DNA from: Numidum massiliense
GTDB lineage: Bacteria; Bacillota; Bacilli; Thermoactinomycetales; Novibacillaceae
Length of the DNA stretch: 64,000 bases
Reading direction: 5' to 3'
Assembly (NCBI RefSeq): GCF_001375555.1
Contig: NZ_CTDZ01000009.1
Location: 1,977,758-2,041,757, forward strand
Of this stretch, positions 43,326 through 52,990 are shown one piece after another. A model generated the notes under the pieces. That model saw only the letters and a program-made list of their open reading frames with translations. It was not told the origin of the DNA and searched no databases. The position numbers and the translations under genes were made by a program. The stretch's first letter is position 1. Every line of letters starts with the position of its first letter.

Positions 43326-43886
43326 GTGTCTCTTGCAGTCATTTACGGCGGCAGCCGTGAAAATGGCAATACCGAAACGCTAACCGAACGTGCGGTACAA
43401 AAATTAACTGTGGAAAAAATATATTTACGAGATTACGCGATTCAACCGATTGTAGACGAACGTCATGCCGCAGGTGGCTTTCAAGATGTGAACGATGAGT
43501 ATAACAGCATCATCGACCGCATCTTGCCCCACGACATCCTCATCTTTGCAACCCCGATCTATTGGTACAGTATGTCGGGGACGATGAAGACCTTTATCGA
43601 TCGCTGGTCACACACATTGCGAGATACGAAGTATCCCGACTTTAAAAATAGCATGCAGGCAAAAAAAACGTACGTCATTGCCGTCGGCGGCGACGAACCA
43701 TCCATTAAAGGCTTGCCGTTGATTCAGCAGTTTCGCTATATTTTCGACTTTATCGGGCTTTCATTCGCTGGCTATATAATCGGAGAAGGAAACAAACCGG
43801 GCGACATTTACAAAGATGCGAAGGCACTGTTTGCCGCCGAGCAGCTTAATCATACCTTGCGAGCGCTGTTGGAAACGCCTTTATAG
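43326..43886 (+). CDS. NAD(P)H-dependent FMN reductase / flavodoxin-fold oxidoreductase
   Basis: Protein of 186 residues. The FMN phosphate loop is seen in VIYGGSRENGNTETLTERAV (residues 5-24) and the flavin contact region in LIFATPIYWYSMSGTMKTFI, as in YwqN-type NADPH-dependent FMN reductases. The start is GTG 43326, ten bases after AAGGAG. It is divergent from a LysR gene and ends in its own terminator. Substrate unknown, probably a quinone or a small oxidant. Confidence 0.88.
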   Translation: MSLAVIYGGSRENGNTETLTERAVQKLTVEKIYLRDYAIQPIVDERHAAGGFQDVNDEYNSIIDRILPHDILIFATPIYWYSMSGTMKTFIDRWSHTLRDTKYPDFKNSMQAKKTYVIAVGGDEPSIKGLPLIQQFRYIFDFIGLSFAGYIIGEGNKPGDIYKDAKALFAAEQLNHTLRALLETPL

Positions 43887-43954
43887 GAATGAATCTGTCG
43901 AAACAGATGCAGCAAAAAATGAAGATTATACACCCTCACAATAAAGGAGTTAAG

Positions 43955-43990
43955 AGGCTATCTTGATCGATTCGGATAGCCTTCTTTTCT
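43955..43990 (+). terminator. Rho-independent terminator after the FMN reductase gene
   Basis: Arms AGGCTATC / GATAGCCT with a 12-base loop followed by TCTTTTCT. Confidence 0.85.
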
Positions 43991-44053
43991 GTGAAAAAAT
44001 ACGCAAACCCATTAATGGATGGATTTACAAGCCAAGATCATGTCAGTCTAACA

Positions 44054-44632
44054 TTACGCCGCTTCCTGCTTTCCACCTGTCACCGTCAGTAATCCTAAGT
44101 TGTGCAAGCGACGCCTGACGGCAACGCCGATAAATGAAGCCATAACGACTTTCAAAATATCGGTCCCGATGAATGGAACAACCCCTGCCAGCGCCGCTTC
44201 AGTCCAACCCATGCCAGTGACAAGCTTAAGCTGTACGATCCCGACAGCATAAATAACGATCGAACCGATTGCATTGGCGAAGACCGCCCACACAATACCT
44301 AGATTGTCCCGCCGTTGCATCAGCCATCCCGCAACGAAAGCTGCGATAATAAAACCGAAAATATAACCGCCCGACGGACCGATCAACGTTTGAAAACCGC
44401 CGCCAAATCCCGCGAACACGCGCACGCCGACCGCCCCGAGTAACACGTAGATGACCATCGATAACATACCATAAAACGGTCCAAGCACTGTCGCCGCCAA
44501 AAGGACCGCCAAGGTCTGTCCAGTTAACGGTACCGGCGAAAATGGAAGCGGGATCGTTATTTGTGCAAATACCGCCGTAATACCTGCAAAAAGTGCTGCC
44601 AAAACCTGCATACGCAATCGTCTTGAACCCAT
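44054..44632 (-). CDS. bioY: biotin transporter substrate-specificity component BioY
   Basis: Membrane protein of 192 residues, six hydrophobic segments. Family motifs are LPFSPVPLTGQTLAVLLA and GPSGGYIFGFIIAAFVAGWL. BioY binds biotin as the S component of an ECF transporter or alone. The start is ATG 44632, six bases after GAGGAGGA; in-frame sequence upstream is the leader. A BirA operator lies 52-87 bp upstream, so the gene should be repressed by biotinyl-BirA. Confidence 0.95.
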   Translation of the reverse strand: MGSRRLRMQVLAALFAGITAVFAQITIPLPFSPVPLTGQTLAVLLAATVLGPFYGMLSMVIYVLLGAVGVRVFAGFGGGFQTLIGPSGGYIFGFIIAAFVAGWLMQRRDNLGIVWAVFANAIGSIVIYAVGIVQLKLVTGMGWTEAALAGVVPFIGTDILKVVMASFIGVAVRRRLHNLGLLTVTGGKQEAA

Positions 44633-44683
44633 TAAGAATCCTCCTCTACTGATCGTCGTCCTGTCGTCGACCGTATGTAAACC

Positions 44684-44719
44684 TATTGTCAACCATTTAT
44701 TACATTTAGGTTGACAATA
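44684..44719 (-). promoter_or_regulatory. BirA operator (biotin box) of bioY
   Basis: Perfect inverted repeat TATTGTCAACC / GGTTGACAATA with a 14-base AT-rich spacer. It fits the Firmicute BirA site (TTGTTAACC-N14/15-GGTTAACAA type) with one symmetric change in each arm. Confidence 0.88.
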
Positions 44720-44821
44720 AAAGTGTAAAAGAAGCAACGCCAGTTGTCAATACGCGTTGCTTAAAATTTGTCCATATCCATCATCGTGTGAGTTGTAGCG
44801 AAACGTGACTGCGTGCTCTCT

Positions 44822-45142
44822 TTAGCGGATCCCTAATGCCATGCGAGCCATGCGCGACATGCGCTCTTTCGTCCACGGCGGATTCCAGACGATGTTCACC
44901 TCGACCTCTTTTACGCCTTCCACGTCGCTCACCGCCGCTTCAACCATTTGGTTGATCATCCCAGCGAGTGGACAGCCCATCGCCGTTAACGTCATCGTCA
45001 CCGTCACTTTTCCTTCGTCTGACACGTCGATACCGTAAACGAGTCCTAAGTCGACAATGTTAATCCCTAGCTCCGGATCGTCAACCTCGTACAAGCGCGC
45101 TTCCACTTCTTCTTTTATGTCATCTTTTTTCTGTTGTTCCAT
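44822..45142 (-). CDS. DUF59/MIP18-family metal-sulfur cluster assembly protein
   Basis: Protein of 106 residues. The segment YEVDDPELGINIVDLGLVYG and TLTAMGCPLAGMINQMVEAA (with the conserved Cys) identify the SufT/PaaD-like DUF59 fold, and WNPPWTKERMSRMARMALGI is the usual tail. Such proteins assist Fe-S cluster maturation in the cytosol. ATG 45142 follows GGGGAG by seven bases; the upstream in-frame ATG is not used. Confidence 0.9.
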   Translation of the reverse strand: MEQQKKDDIKEEVEARLYEVDDPELGINIVDLGLVYGIDVSDEGKVTVTMTLTAMGCPLAGMINQMVEAAVSDVEGVKEVEVNIVWNPPWTKERMSRMARMALGIR

Positions 45143-45329
45143 TTTTTCACTCCCCTTTGTGCGTTTACACACGACTATTTACTTATCGTATGACCAGTTG
45201 TCGGCTTTTTTATTAGAAGCCCTAATCGTTACTCCGATCGCCCTATTAACGTAACATACTTTACACTGTCAAACAAATTATAATAAAATAGGCGTCAGAC
45301 CACTTTTCGTAATTGCTGAAGGGACTGAC

Positions 45330-46142
45330 ATGAAGATGTACAAAGCATTGACAATCGCTGGCTCAGACAGCAGCGGTGGCGCAGGGATCCAAGCCGATTT
45401 GGAAGCTTTTCAAGAACTCGGCGTTTACGGGTTAACAGCACTGACGACGATTGTCGCCATGGATCCAGACAACTATTGGTTTCACCACGTATACCCGATT
45501 GATATAGAAATCGTGAAACAGCAACTAAAGACGAGCGTCACGGGGGTTGGCGTCGACGCTGTAAAAACGGGCATGCTCGGCTCGCCAGCCATCATCGAGC
45601 TTGCCGCGGAGGCGATTGAGGCGCACGGGTTAAAAAACGTCGTCATCGATCCGGTGATGGTATGTAAAGGTACGGACGACAGCGAAGAGCTACAGCCTGA
45701 AAACACAAAAAGCTTGCGGGAAATTCTCGTTCCGAAAGCGACGATCGTCACGCCGAACTTGTTTGAAGCAGCCAAATTGAGTCAAATGCCGCCGATCACG
45801 TCGCGTGAACAGATGAAGGAAGCGGCAGTTGCCATTCACGCCCTCGGCGCCAAAAACGTGTTCATTAAGGGCGGTAGCAAGCTTGACGCGGTCGACCTGC
45901 TGTACGACGGCAACGACTTCGAATGGCTGGAGACCGAGAAGCTCGATACGACGTACACCCACGGCGCTGGCTGCACAACTGCCGCAGCGATTACCGCCGA
46001 GCTGGCTAAAGGGCGTACGGTGAAAGAAGCAGTAAAAACGGCGAAACAATTCATTACGCAAGCGATTCGCCATTCGTTCAAATTGAATCAGTACGTCGGT
46101 GCCGTCAACCGCTTCGCCTATCGGACACACGGGGAACAGTAG
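45330..46142 (+). CDS. pdxK: pyridoxine/pyridoxal/pyridoxamine kinase (ThiD-like PdxK)
   Basis: Kinase of 270 residues of the ribokinase-like ThiD family: AGSDSSGGAGIQADLEAF at the N-terminus, VVIDPVMVCKG in the middle and the anion hole with catalytic Asp region THGAGCTTAAAITAEL at the C-terminus. The Cys of DPVMVCKG marks the Bacillus PdxK group rather than true HMP-P kinase, but ThiD activity cannot be excluded. ATG follows AAGGG by six bases. A terminator follows. Confidence 0.9.
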   Translation: MKMYKALTIAGSDSSGGAGIQADLEAFQELGVYGLTALTTIVAMDPDNYWFHHVYPIDIEIVKQQLKTSVTGVGVDAVKTGMLGSPAIIELAAEAIEAHGLKNVVIDPVMVCKGTDDSEELQPENTKSLREILVPKATIVTPNLFEAAKLSQMPPITSREQMKEAAVAIHALGAKNVFIKGGSKLDAVDLLYDGNDFEWLETEKLDTTYTHGAGCTTAAAITAELAKGRTVKEAVKTAKQFITQAIRHSFKLNQYVGAVNRFAYRTHGEQ

Positions 46143-46267
46143 TCCGGATTAACTGACACCATCCCTGCCGTGACTCTTACTTAAAAAAGTAAAAAGCTCC
46201 AGGCAACACATCCTTCGATCTGAGGGCTACACTTAAGCAAATGCCTTTCCTATCAAGCGATCGGCTA

Positions 46268-46298
46268 ACGAGGTAGAATATGCTCTACCTCGTTTTTA
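46268..46298 (+). terminator. Rho-independent terminator after pdxK
   Basis: Perfect arms ACGAGGTAGA / TCTACCTCGT with a six-base loop and TTTTAT. Confidence 0.9.
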
Positions 46299-46415
46299 TG
46301 GTTACGTTCGTTAGAAAATAAACAATTTGTACAGTAAGTGCCGACAATATGAGCGGTAACCAAACAGCGTCAGCGTCTCGTCACCGTGGACTCTCGATAG
46401 CAAACCGTTATAGTC

Positions 46416-47105
46416 TCAGTCGTTGTCGTGCAGCGTCGGCCACCGCACCCACGGTTCTTCCCGTGGCGGAAGTGATTCTACCTTCACGACGTCCTTTTTC
46501 GTCGGGTGGGCAAATTGCAGGGAATGGGCCCACAGTGCCAACTGCTGGCCGGGTCGGTTCACCCCTTGTCCATATTTTTGATCGCCGTACAACGGACAGC
46601 CACAGGCGGCAAGCTGCACGCGTATTTGATGGGAGCGTCCTGTGTGAAGCTGAATGGACAATAGACTAAAGTTGTCCCTTTGCCCAATTGTTTCGTAAGC
46701 GAGTACCGCTTTTTTCGCTTTTTTGTGAGATGGTGACACGGTAAACACTTTATTTTCCCGCTGATTTTTGACGAGATAGTGCTCTAGTACCGCTTGTTTC
46801 TCAGGGGGCGTTCCGTGTACGACGGCCAAATACTTCCGTTCAAGCGCCCTTCTGCGCAGCGCATCTGACAGGCGGGAAGCAGCCTTCGATGTTTTAGCGA
46901 ACACGATAACGCCGCCGACAGGGCGATCGAGACGGTGGACGAGCGCGAGAAACACATTCCCCGGCTTCTCATAGCGAATTTTTAAATCGTTTTTCAAAAC
47001 GGTCAGTAAATCGTCATCCCTTGAGCGATCTCGTTGTACGGGCACGTTAACCGGTTTTTCTACGACGAGTAGATGATTGTCTTCAAAAAAAATACGGATT
47101 TGCAT
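46416..47105 (-). CDS. RluA-family pseudouridine synthase
   Basis: Protein of 229 residues. The catalytic Asp is in VHRLDRPVGGVIVFAKT (about residue 60) and the family tail motif in LHTGRSHQIRVQLAACGCPL with GDQKYG. There is no S4 domain, as in RluA/TruC-type short members. It should modify uridine in rRNA or tRNA. The ATG is about 12 bases after AAGGAG. Lone gene, convergent with pdxK. Confidence 0.92.
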   Translation of the reverse strand: MQIRIFFEDNHLLVVEKPVNVPVQRDRSRDDDLLTVLKNDLKIRYEKPGNVFLALVHRLDRPVGGVIVFAKTSKAASRLSDALRRRALERKYLAVVHGTPPEKQAVLEHYLVKNQRENKVFTVSPSHKKAKKAVLAYETIGQRDNFSLLSIQLHTGRSHQIRVQLAACGCPLYGDQKYGQGVNRPGQQLALWAHSLQFAHPTKKDVVKVESLPPREEPWVRWPTLHDND

Positions 47106-47433
47106 GCAATACTAGAGCTCCTTCAACAACGTTCATGCTTCGATTGTACCGTATAAAATGAAAGGTATGCAACGACGAGGGGAATGACAAAGAAATCGTC
47201 GTCGAAATTAACGAAATAGGCGCTACATTCTAAATATGTTCATATAATTGTCGTATAATGTTAAAAATTATATCCTAATCTTTTGCCCAAAATCACTTAT
47301 ACTGTAAACGTATACTTCATTCATGATGACAGCGAACATTGAACATTTTTGCCACGATCCGATTAAAAGATTGCGCTCGTGACACAATGTATCATAACGA
47401 CATCATGACCAATCTACAAAGGAGACGAACCAA
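47106..47433. other. intergenic, promoter region of the alcohol dehydrogenase gene
   Basis: AT-rich with a TATAAT at about 47255 that lacks a good -35 hexamer at the right distance, and the cre-like site at 47302-47316. No gene seen. Confidence 0.45.
47302..47316 (+). promoter_or_regulatory. cre-like site (candidate CcpA operator)
   Basis: CTGTAAACGTATACT fits the cre consensus WTGNAANCGNWNNCW except for the first base. It is about 120 bp upstream of the alcohol dehydrogenase start. Confidence 0.4.
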
Positions 47434-48591
47434 TTGACACAATCTCGCAGCGATTTCCAAATGCCGTCGGTTAACATCTTTGGTCGCGGAAGCGTCAACG
47501 AAGCAGGTGAGCGGTTAAAAAATTTAGGATGTAAAAAAACGCTCATCGTCACCGACGAGGGACTGTTTAAATTAGGTGTAGCGGAAAATATAGCCAACAT
47601 TATTAAAAATGCTGGCCTCGAAGTATCGATCTTCCCGAAAGCGGAGCCAAACCCTACGGACAAGAACGTGGAAGAAGGGTTAGCTGCTTATCGCGGAGAA
47701 AACTGCGACTCCATCGTTTCTGTCGGCGGCGGTAGTTCGCACGATGCGGCGAAAGCAATCGGCTTAGTCGCAGCAAACGGCGGTTCCATCCACGACTACG
47801 AAGGTGTCGATCGCTCGGAAAAACCGATGGTGCCATTAGTAGCGATTAACACGACCGCCGGTACGGCAAGTGAAATGACGAAGTTCACCATCATTACCGA
47901 CACGAGCCGCAAAATTAAAATGGCCATTGTCGACAAACACGTCACTCCGATGCTGTCGATTAACGATGCTGATTTAATGGTCAAAATGCCGCCAGGGCTT
48001 ACAGCGGCTACCGGGCTCGACGCCTTAACCCACGCGGTTGAAGCTTACGTCTCTACAGCTGCTACGCCAATCACGGACGCTTGTGCGATTAAAGCGATGC
48101 AAATTATACCTACTTACTTACCGCGGGCCGTTGCCAACGGGGAAGACATCGAAGCGCGCGAACAAATGGTTTACGCTCAGTTTTTAGCGGGGATGGCATT
48201 CAACAACGCCTCACTCGGTTACGTCCACGCGATCGCCCACCAATTCGGCGGTTTTTACAACTTCCCGCACGGGGTGTGTAACGCCATCTTATTGCCGCAC
48301 GTCTGCCGCTTCAACCTCGTTGCGCGCGCGGATCGCTTTGCCGATATCGCCGCCGCCCTCGGAGAAAACGTCGCTGGACTGAGCACGCGCGAGGCCGCAG
48401 AAAAGGCGATTACGGCCATCGAACGTCTCGCAGTTGACTTAAACATCCCTGCAGGATTCAAACAAATGGGTGCAAAAGAAGAAGACATCGAGACGTTGGC
48501 CAAAAACGCCATGAACGACGCCACAGCGTTAACAAACCCGCGTAAGGCGACGCTCGAACAAGTGGCACAAATCATCCGCGAGGCGATGTAA
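47434..48591 (+). CDS. iron-containing alcohol dehydrogenase
   Basis: Protein of 385 residues of the group III Fe-dependent ADH family. Nucleotide-binding motif VSVGGGSSHDAAKAIGL (residues 90-106) and metal-ligand region GLDALTHAVEAYVS, HAIAHQFGGFYNFPHGVCNA (His ligands) are complete. It likely interconverts an alcohol and an aldehyde with NAD. Start is TTG 47434, nine bases after AAGGAG. A cre-like site lies upstream and a strong terminator follows. Confidence 0.94.
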   Translation: MTQSRSDFQMPSVNIFGRGSVNEAGERLKNLGCKKTLIVTDEGLFKLGVAENIANIIKNAGLEVSIFPKAEPNPTDKNVEEGLAAYRGENCDSIVSVGGGSSHDAAKAIGLVAANGGSIHDYEGVDRSEKPMVPLVAINTTAGTASEMTKFTIITDTSRKIKMAIVDKHVTPMLSINDADLMVKMPPGLTAATGLDALTHAVEAYVSTAATPITDACAIKAMQIIPTYLPRAVANGEDIEAREQMVYAQFLAGMAFNNASLGYVHAIAHQFGGFYNFPHGVCNAILLPHVCRFNLVARADRFADIAAALGENVAGLSTREAAEKAITAIERLAVDLNIPAGFKQMGAKEEDIETLAKNAMNDATALTNPRKATLEQVAQIIREAM

Positions 48592-48670
48592 CACTTGGCA
48601 CGCCTTTAAATAACACTCCGATCGTTCTTTGATCGGTGGAAAAGGAACGCGTTCATATGGAACAGATTTG

Positions 48671-48703
48671 AAAAGGACGGGATGTTCCCCCCGTCCTTTT
48701 TTT
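48671..48703 (+). terminator. Rho-independent terminator after the alcohol dehydrogenase gene
   Basis: Arms AAGGACGGG / CCCGTCCTT with an eight-base loop and a run of seven T. Confidence 0.93.
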
Positions 48704-48802
48704 ATTAGGAATTGGCATTATAACCTGCATCACTTGTTTTACCCTGTTCCCATTAGATATACTTTTTAGGAGAGCAAACCTTATTTTATCGAGGTGTGTC
48801 CC

Positions 48803-49879
48803 TTGTTTAACGAAATGACAGTAGTAGAAGCAGAACAACGGCGCCAAGCCGTGCGCTTCATCGACGTGCGTTCGCCCGGTGAATTTGCACAAGGAAGTAT
48901 ACCCGGGGCAATCAACGTTCCGTTATTGGACGATGAAGAACGCGCTCGCGTCGGCACGACGTATAAGCAGGTTGGCCGTGCAGAAGCGACCCGGTTAGCG
49001 ATGGATCTCGTGTCGCCGAAGATTCCACACTTCGTTCGCTGTATTGACTGCGAACTCTCTGGTGGACAAGCTCCGCTCATTTTTTGCTGGCGCGGCGGTA
49101 AACGCAGTGAGGCGATGGCGACGTTCGTCGATCTCGCCGGAACGCCAGTGTACCGTTTAACGGGCGGTTACCGCGCCTACCGCAACTACGTCGTCGAACG
49201 GCTAGCGTCGGCCCAGCTGAAAATGCCGTTGATTGTCCTCAACGGGCTAACCGGTGTCGGAAAGACAGATGTACTAGCACGTCTCGCTGCGCGAGGAGAA
49301 GCCGTGATCGATTTAGAACAACTCGCCGGCCACCGCGGTTCCGCCTTCGGTAGCTTGGGCGAAATCGAGCCGCGTAATCAAAAACAGTTCGACGCCCTTT
49401 TATGGGAAACAATCAAGCAGATTAACGATCGACCATACGTTTTTATTGAAGGAGAAAGTAAACGGATTGGGCGCGTCCTCGTCCCTGATTTTCTCATGGA
49501 CGCAAAACTGCACGGTGTACAGGTATACTTAGAAGCCCCACTCTCCGTGCGCGTCGCGCGCATCGTCGCGACGTACCACCCACAAGGGACGAACGAAGCG
49601 GCGTTTCAGCAAGACGTGCGAGAAGCGATCTCCCGCATCGAGAAGCGGTTAGCGCCGGATGTCCGCCAGACGCTGCACGAAGCAGTCACTGCCGCCGACT
49701 ATGAAGCGGTCGTCCAACTGTTGCTCACGAACTATTACGACCCGCGCTACGCCCATACGTTTAAACAGTACGACACGATGTACCGCCGCATCGATTCGAC
49801 TGACTTGGAAGCAGCGACTACCGCGTGTCACGAGGCCGCCCGGGAAATCACAGCTACACAATCCGCGCACGGCACGTGA
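48803..49879 (+). CDS. mnmH: tRNA 2-selenouridine synthase (MnmH/YbbB)
   Basis: Protein of 358 residues that converts 2-thiouridine to 2-selenouridine at the tRNA wobble position through a geranylated intermediate. An N-terminal rhodanese domain carries the active Cys in IFCWRGGKRSEAMA, and the C-terminal P-loop domain starts with VLNGLTGVGKTDVLARL, then FGSLGEIEPRNQKQFDALLW. Start is TTG 48803, six bases after GAGGTG; the GTG at 48794 lies in that site. It ends 2 bp from the convergent rocD gene. selD, needed to supply selenophosphate, is not in the window. Confidence 0.93.
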   Translation: MFNEMTVVEAEQRRQAVRFIDVRSPGEFAQGSIPGAINVPLLDDEERARVGTTYKQVGRAEATRLAMDLVSPKIPHFVRCIDCELSGGQAPLIFCWRGGKRSEAMATFVDLAGTPVYRLTGGYRAYRNYVVERLASAQLKMPLIVLNGLTGVGKTDVLARLAARGEAVIDLEQLAGHRGSAFGSLGEIEPRNQKQFDALLWETIKQINDRPYVFIEGESKRIGRVLVPDFLMDAKLHGVQVYLEAPLSVRVARIVATYHPQGTNEAAFQQDVREAISRIEKRLAPDVRQTLHEAVTAADYEAVVQLLLTNYYDPRYAHTFKQYDTMYRRIDSTDLEAATTACHEAAREITATQSAHGT

Positions 49880-49881
49880 CA

Positions 49882-51078
49882 CTACTTTACTGCCAACACG
49901 TGACGGATCTTATCGATCGCCCAATCGAGGTCCGCTTTTGAAATAATAAGCGGCGGTGCAAAGCGAATCACGTTTTCGTGCGTCTCCTTGCATAACAGCC
50001 CTTCCTCTTTCAACGCCTCACAGTACGCGCGCGCCGGTTCGTATAACTCGACCCCAATGAACAAGCCTTTGCCGCGGACTTCTTTAATGAGCGGATTGTC
50101 AATCGCCCGCAATTGTCGTTGGAAGTAGTCGCCGAGATCGAGCGAGCGCGCGACTAAGTTCTCCTCCTCGATCACTTCTAACGCCGCAACGGAAACGGCA
50201 CAGGCGAGCGGATTGCCGCCGAACGTCGATCCGTGCGAGCCCGGATTAAACACGCCTAAAATATCGTCGTTCGCCGCAACAGCCGAGATCGGGAATACGC
50301 CGCCGCCGAGTGCCTTACCTAAAATGTACATATCCGGGACGACACCTTCCCAGTCACAGGCGAACATTTTGCCCGAACGACCGAGGCCTGCTTGAATTTC
50401 ATCGGCGATGAAAAGCACGTTTTGTTCCTTACACAGGTCGTAAGCTTCCTTTAAAAACCCTTCCGGCGGGATGACGATGCCTGCTTCTCCTTGAATCGGC
50501 TCTAACAAGAAAGCGGCTGTGTGGGGTGTAATCGCTGCTTTAAGTGCTTCTATGTCCCCGTACGGAATGAGCTTAATGCCCGGAAGCATCGGTCCGAAGC
50601 CGCGCTTGTATTCCGCCTCTGACGACAGTGACACGGCCGTCATCGTGCGCCCGTGGAAGTTTCCTTCACAAGCAATGACGACTGCTTCGCCGTCCGGAAC
50701 ACCTTTTACATCGTACGCCCAGCGGCGCGCCGCTTTAAACGCCGTCTCTACCGCTTCCGCACCCGTGTTCATCGGCAGCACCATGTTTTTGCCCGTTAAC
50801 TGCGAGACCTTCTCGTAAAACTTTCCCAATTGGTCGTTGTGGAACGCGCGCGAGGTAAGGGTCACGCGCCCTGCTTGCTCGACTAACGCCTCAATAATTT
50901 TCGGGTGACGGTGTCCTTGGTTCACCGCGGAGTACGCACTTAACATATCGATGTACGTATTGCCTTCCGGATCTTTCACCCATACCCCGTCGGCTTCGGA
51001 AATGACGATCGGCAGCGGTAAGTAGTTTTGCGCCCCGTATTTTTCCGTCTGTTCAATAATTGCACGTGTGTCAGCCAA
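49882..51078 (-). CDS. rocD: ornithine aminotransferase
   Basis: PLP-dependent class III aminotransferase of 398 residues that converts ornithine and 2-oxoglutarate to glutamate-5-semialdehyde and glutamate. Motifs: [54 protein letters not shown] and the PLP lysine in [15 protein letters not shown]. The ARVTL..FHND region is typical of RocD/OAT. Start is TTG 51078, five bases after GGGGGAG. It is second in the operon rocA-rocD; product goes to RocA. A hairpin lies in the gap after rocA. Confidence 0.95.
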   Translation of the reverse strand: MADTRAIIEQTEKYGAQNYLPLPIVISEADGVWVKDPEGNTYIDMLSAYSAVNQGHRHPKIIEALVEQAGRVTLTSRAFHNDQLGKFYEKVSQLTGKNMVLPMNTGAEAVETAFKAARRWAYDVKGVPDGEAVVIACEGNFHGRTMTAVSLSSEAEYKRGFGPMLPGIKLIPYGDIEALKAAITPHTAAFLLEPIQGEAGIVIPPEGFLKEAYDLCKEQNVLFIADEIQAGLGRSGKMFACDWEGVVPDMYILGKALGGGVFPISAVAANDDILGVFNPGSHGSTFGGNPLACAVSVAALEVIEEENLVARSLDLGDYFQRQLRAIDNPLIKEVRGKGLFIGVELYEPARAYCEALKEEGLLCKETHENVIRFAPPLIISKADLDWAIDKIRHVLAVK

Positions 51079-51107
51079 GACAGCTCCCCCTTTCCGTATT
51101 TAACCTA

Positions 51108-51141
51108 GAGCACCGTCCACACGCATGTGGACAGTGCCCTA
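51108..51141 (-). promoter_or_regulatory. intercistronic hairpin between rocA and rocD
   Basis: Strong stem GTCCACA / TGTGGAC with a four-base loop, extended by GGGCAC / GTGCTC. No T run follows, so it is more likely a processing or stabilising element than a terminator. Confidence 0.55.
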
Positions 51142-51242
51142 AGAGGATTCGTCGCTTTTTTTCGCTTCATTCGCTATACGTTGCGCTTAACGCGCAACCG
51201 CTATCCCATTGCTCGCAGGTGGCAGCATCAGAACATCGAGCT

Positions 51243-52790
51243 TTAAAGCATCTCCGATACGGTCTTACCTTGCATGTGCAAAAGGAGGTAATCTGGTCCG
51301 CCCGCTTTCGAGTCCGTTCCCGACATTTTGAAGCCGCCGAACGGTTGGTAACCGACGATCGCCCCCGTGCAGTTGCGGTTAAAGTACAAGTTGCCGACGT
51401 GGAAATCGCGTTTCGCCCGTTCGATGTATTCGCGGTTGTTCGTAATGACGGCGCCAGTCAATCCGTACTCGGTATTGTTCGCTATGTCGAGGGCTTCGTC
51501 AAAATTGTTCGCCTTAGCGATTGCGAGTACCGGACCGAAAATTTCTTCTTGCATGATGCGCGCATCCGGGCTGACATCGGCGAACACGGTCGGTTCGATA
51601 AAGTACCCTTTCGAGTCGTCGCTGTTCCCACCGACGACGAGACGCCCTTCTCCTTTGCCGATTTCAATGTAGCCCGTAATTTTGTCGAAAGCGGCGCGGT
51701 CGATGACTGGTCCCATGTAGTTGTCATACGTTACGGGGTCGCCGACCGTCAGCTGCTTCACGAGTGCTTCTACTTTGCCGAGTAATTCGTCGTACACGTC
51801 GGCGTGGACGACCGCGCGCGAGCCGGCTGAACATTTTTGCCCGGAAAAACCGAAGGCAGACACGACAATCGCTTCGGCCGCGACGTCGAGGTCGGCGTCT
51901 TTCTCTACGATAACCGTATCTTTACCGCCCATCTCGGCGATGACGCGCTTCAAGTGGAATTGTCCCGGGTGTACTTTTGCCGCCCGTTCGTAAATACGTA
52001 CACCGACGTCGCGCGACCCAGTAAACGTAATGAGCTTCGTTTTCGGGTGGTCGACGAGGAAGTCCCCTACTTCGGCCCCACTGCCGGGTACGTAGTTGAC
52101 GACTCCTTTCGGGAGACCCGCTTCTTCTAGTACTTCCACAAACTTAGCGGCGACGACCGGGGTCGCGCTCGCTGGTTTTAAGACGACCGTGTTACCGGTC
52201 ACAAGCGGCGCGACCGTCGTCCCACACATAATCGCAAAGGCGAAGTTCCACGGGGAGATGACGACTGTTACACCCATCGGCGTATAAAAGTACTCGTTGT
52301 GTTCCCCCACGCGACTGTTCACTGGCTTGCCTTCGGCGATGGCGAGCATTTGCCGGGCGTAATATTCCATAAAGTCGATCGCTTCCGCTGTATCGGCATC
52401 CGCCTCTTTCCACGGTTTGCCCGCTTCTTTCACTAAGTAAGCAGAAAACTCGTGTTTGCGCCGTCTGACGATCGCCGCCGCGCGGAAGAGGATGCCTGCG
52501 CGCGCTGCAGGGTCCCACTTACGCCACTCGGCAAACGCTTCATCGGCGGCGTTGATCGCTTTTTCCGCAATGTCGCGGGTTGCTTTCGACACAGTGCCGA
52601 TCACTTCTTCGCGATTAGCCGGGTTAGTCGAAACGATTTTCTCTTCCGTTTCGATGCGCTCCCCTCCGACGACGAGGTCATACTTCCCGCCGAGGGCTGC
52701 CTCAACTTTAGTTAGTGCCGCTTGAAACGCTTCGCGATTGTTCACATCGGAAAAATCGGTAAAAGGTTCGTGTTTGTATACAGATACCAT
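51243..52790 (-). CDS. rocA: L-glutamate gamma-semialdehyde dehydrogenase (1-pyrroline-5-carboxylate dehydrogenase)
   Basis: Aldehyde dehydrogenase of 515 residues, the usual RocA length, oxidising glutamate-5-semialdehyde to glutamate with NAD. Catalytic Cys in [16 protein letters not shown], general-base Glu in [19 protein letters not shown]-binding [15 protein letters not shown], and the C-terminal [22 protein letters not shown] is seven bases after GGAGG. It is the first gene after a sigma-54 promoter, with rocD downstream and the activator gene divergent. Confidence 0.95.
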   Translation of the reverse strand: MVSVYKHEPFTDFSDVNNREAFQAALTKVEAALGGKYDLVVGGERIETEEKIVSTNPANREEVIGTVSKATRDIAEKAINAADEAFAEWRKWDPAARAGILFRAAAIVRRRKHEFSAYLVKEAGKPWKEADADTAEAIDFMEYYARQMLAIAEGKPVNSRVGEHNEYFYTPMGVTVVISPWNFAFAIMCGTTVAPLVTGNTVVLKPASATPVVAAKFVEVLEEAGLPKGVVNYVPGSGAEVGDFLVDHPKTKLITFTGSRDVGVRIYERAAKVHPGQFHLKRVIAEMGGKDTVIVEKDADLDVAAEAIVVSAFGFSGQKCSAGSRAVVHADVYDELLGKVEALVKQLTVGDPVTYDNYMGPVIDRAAFDKITGYIEIGKGEGRLVVGGNSDDSKGYFIEPTVFADVSPDARIMQEEIFGPVLAIAKANNFDEALDIANNTEYGLTGAVITNNREYIERAKRDFHVGNLYFNRNCTGAIVGYQPFGGFKMSGTDSKAGGPDYLLLHMQGKTVSEML

Positions 52791-52845
52791 TCATATCCCT
52801 CCACAACTTATATGTATCCAAGGTTTAGCATTCATCAAGTCTAAT

Positions 52846-52862
52846 TGCAAAATACGTGCCAA
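52846..52862 (-). promoter_or_regulatory. sigma-54 (SigL) promoter of rocA-rocD
   Basis: Minus strand TTGGCACGTATTTTGCA is a near-perfect -24/-12 pair (TGGCAC-N5-TTGCA). It lies about 56 bp before the rocA start and fits control by the divergent sigma-54 activator. Confidence 0.93.
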
Positions 52863-52990
52863 CTACTCTCGAACGTTGTAGGTAGGAGACAAAACGGCGC
52901 TAGACAAACAATTTCGCTCGTTTAAACCCGTTGGCGGTAAGGTGCGACCGCCCCCCACGACTGCAAAAATTTCCGCCTCTGCATGATACG

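Noticed and set aside
42928-43342. Overlapping minus-strand frames rich in LLPCTLTGMY-type repeats
   Set aside because: They are translations of the 31-bp minisatellite; no start site, and several frames look equally repetitive.
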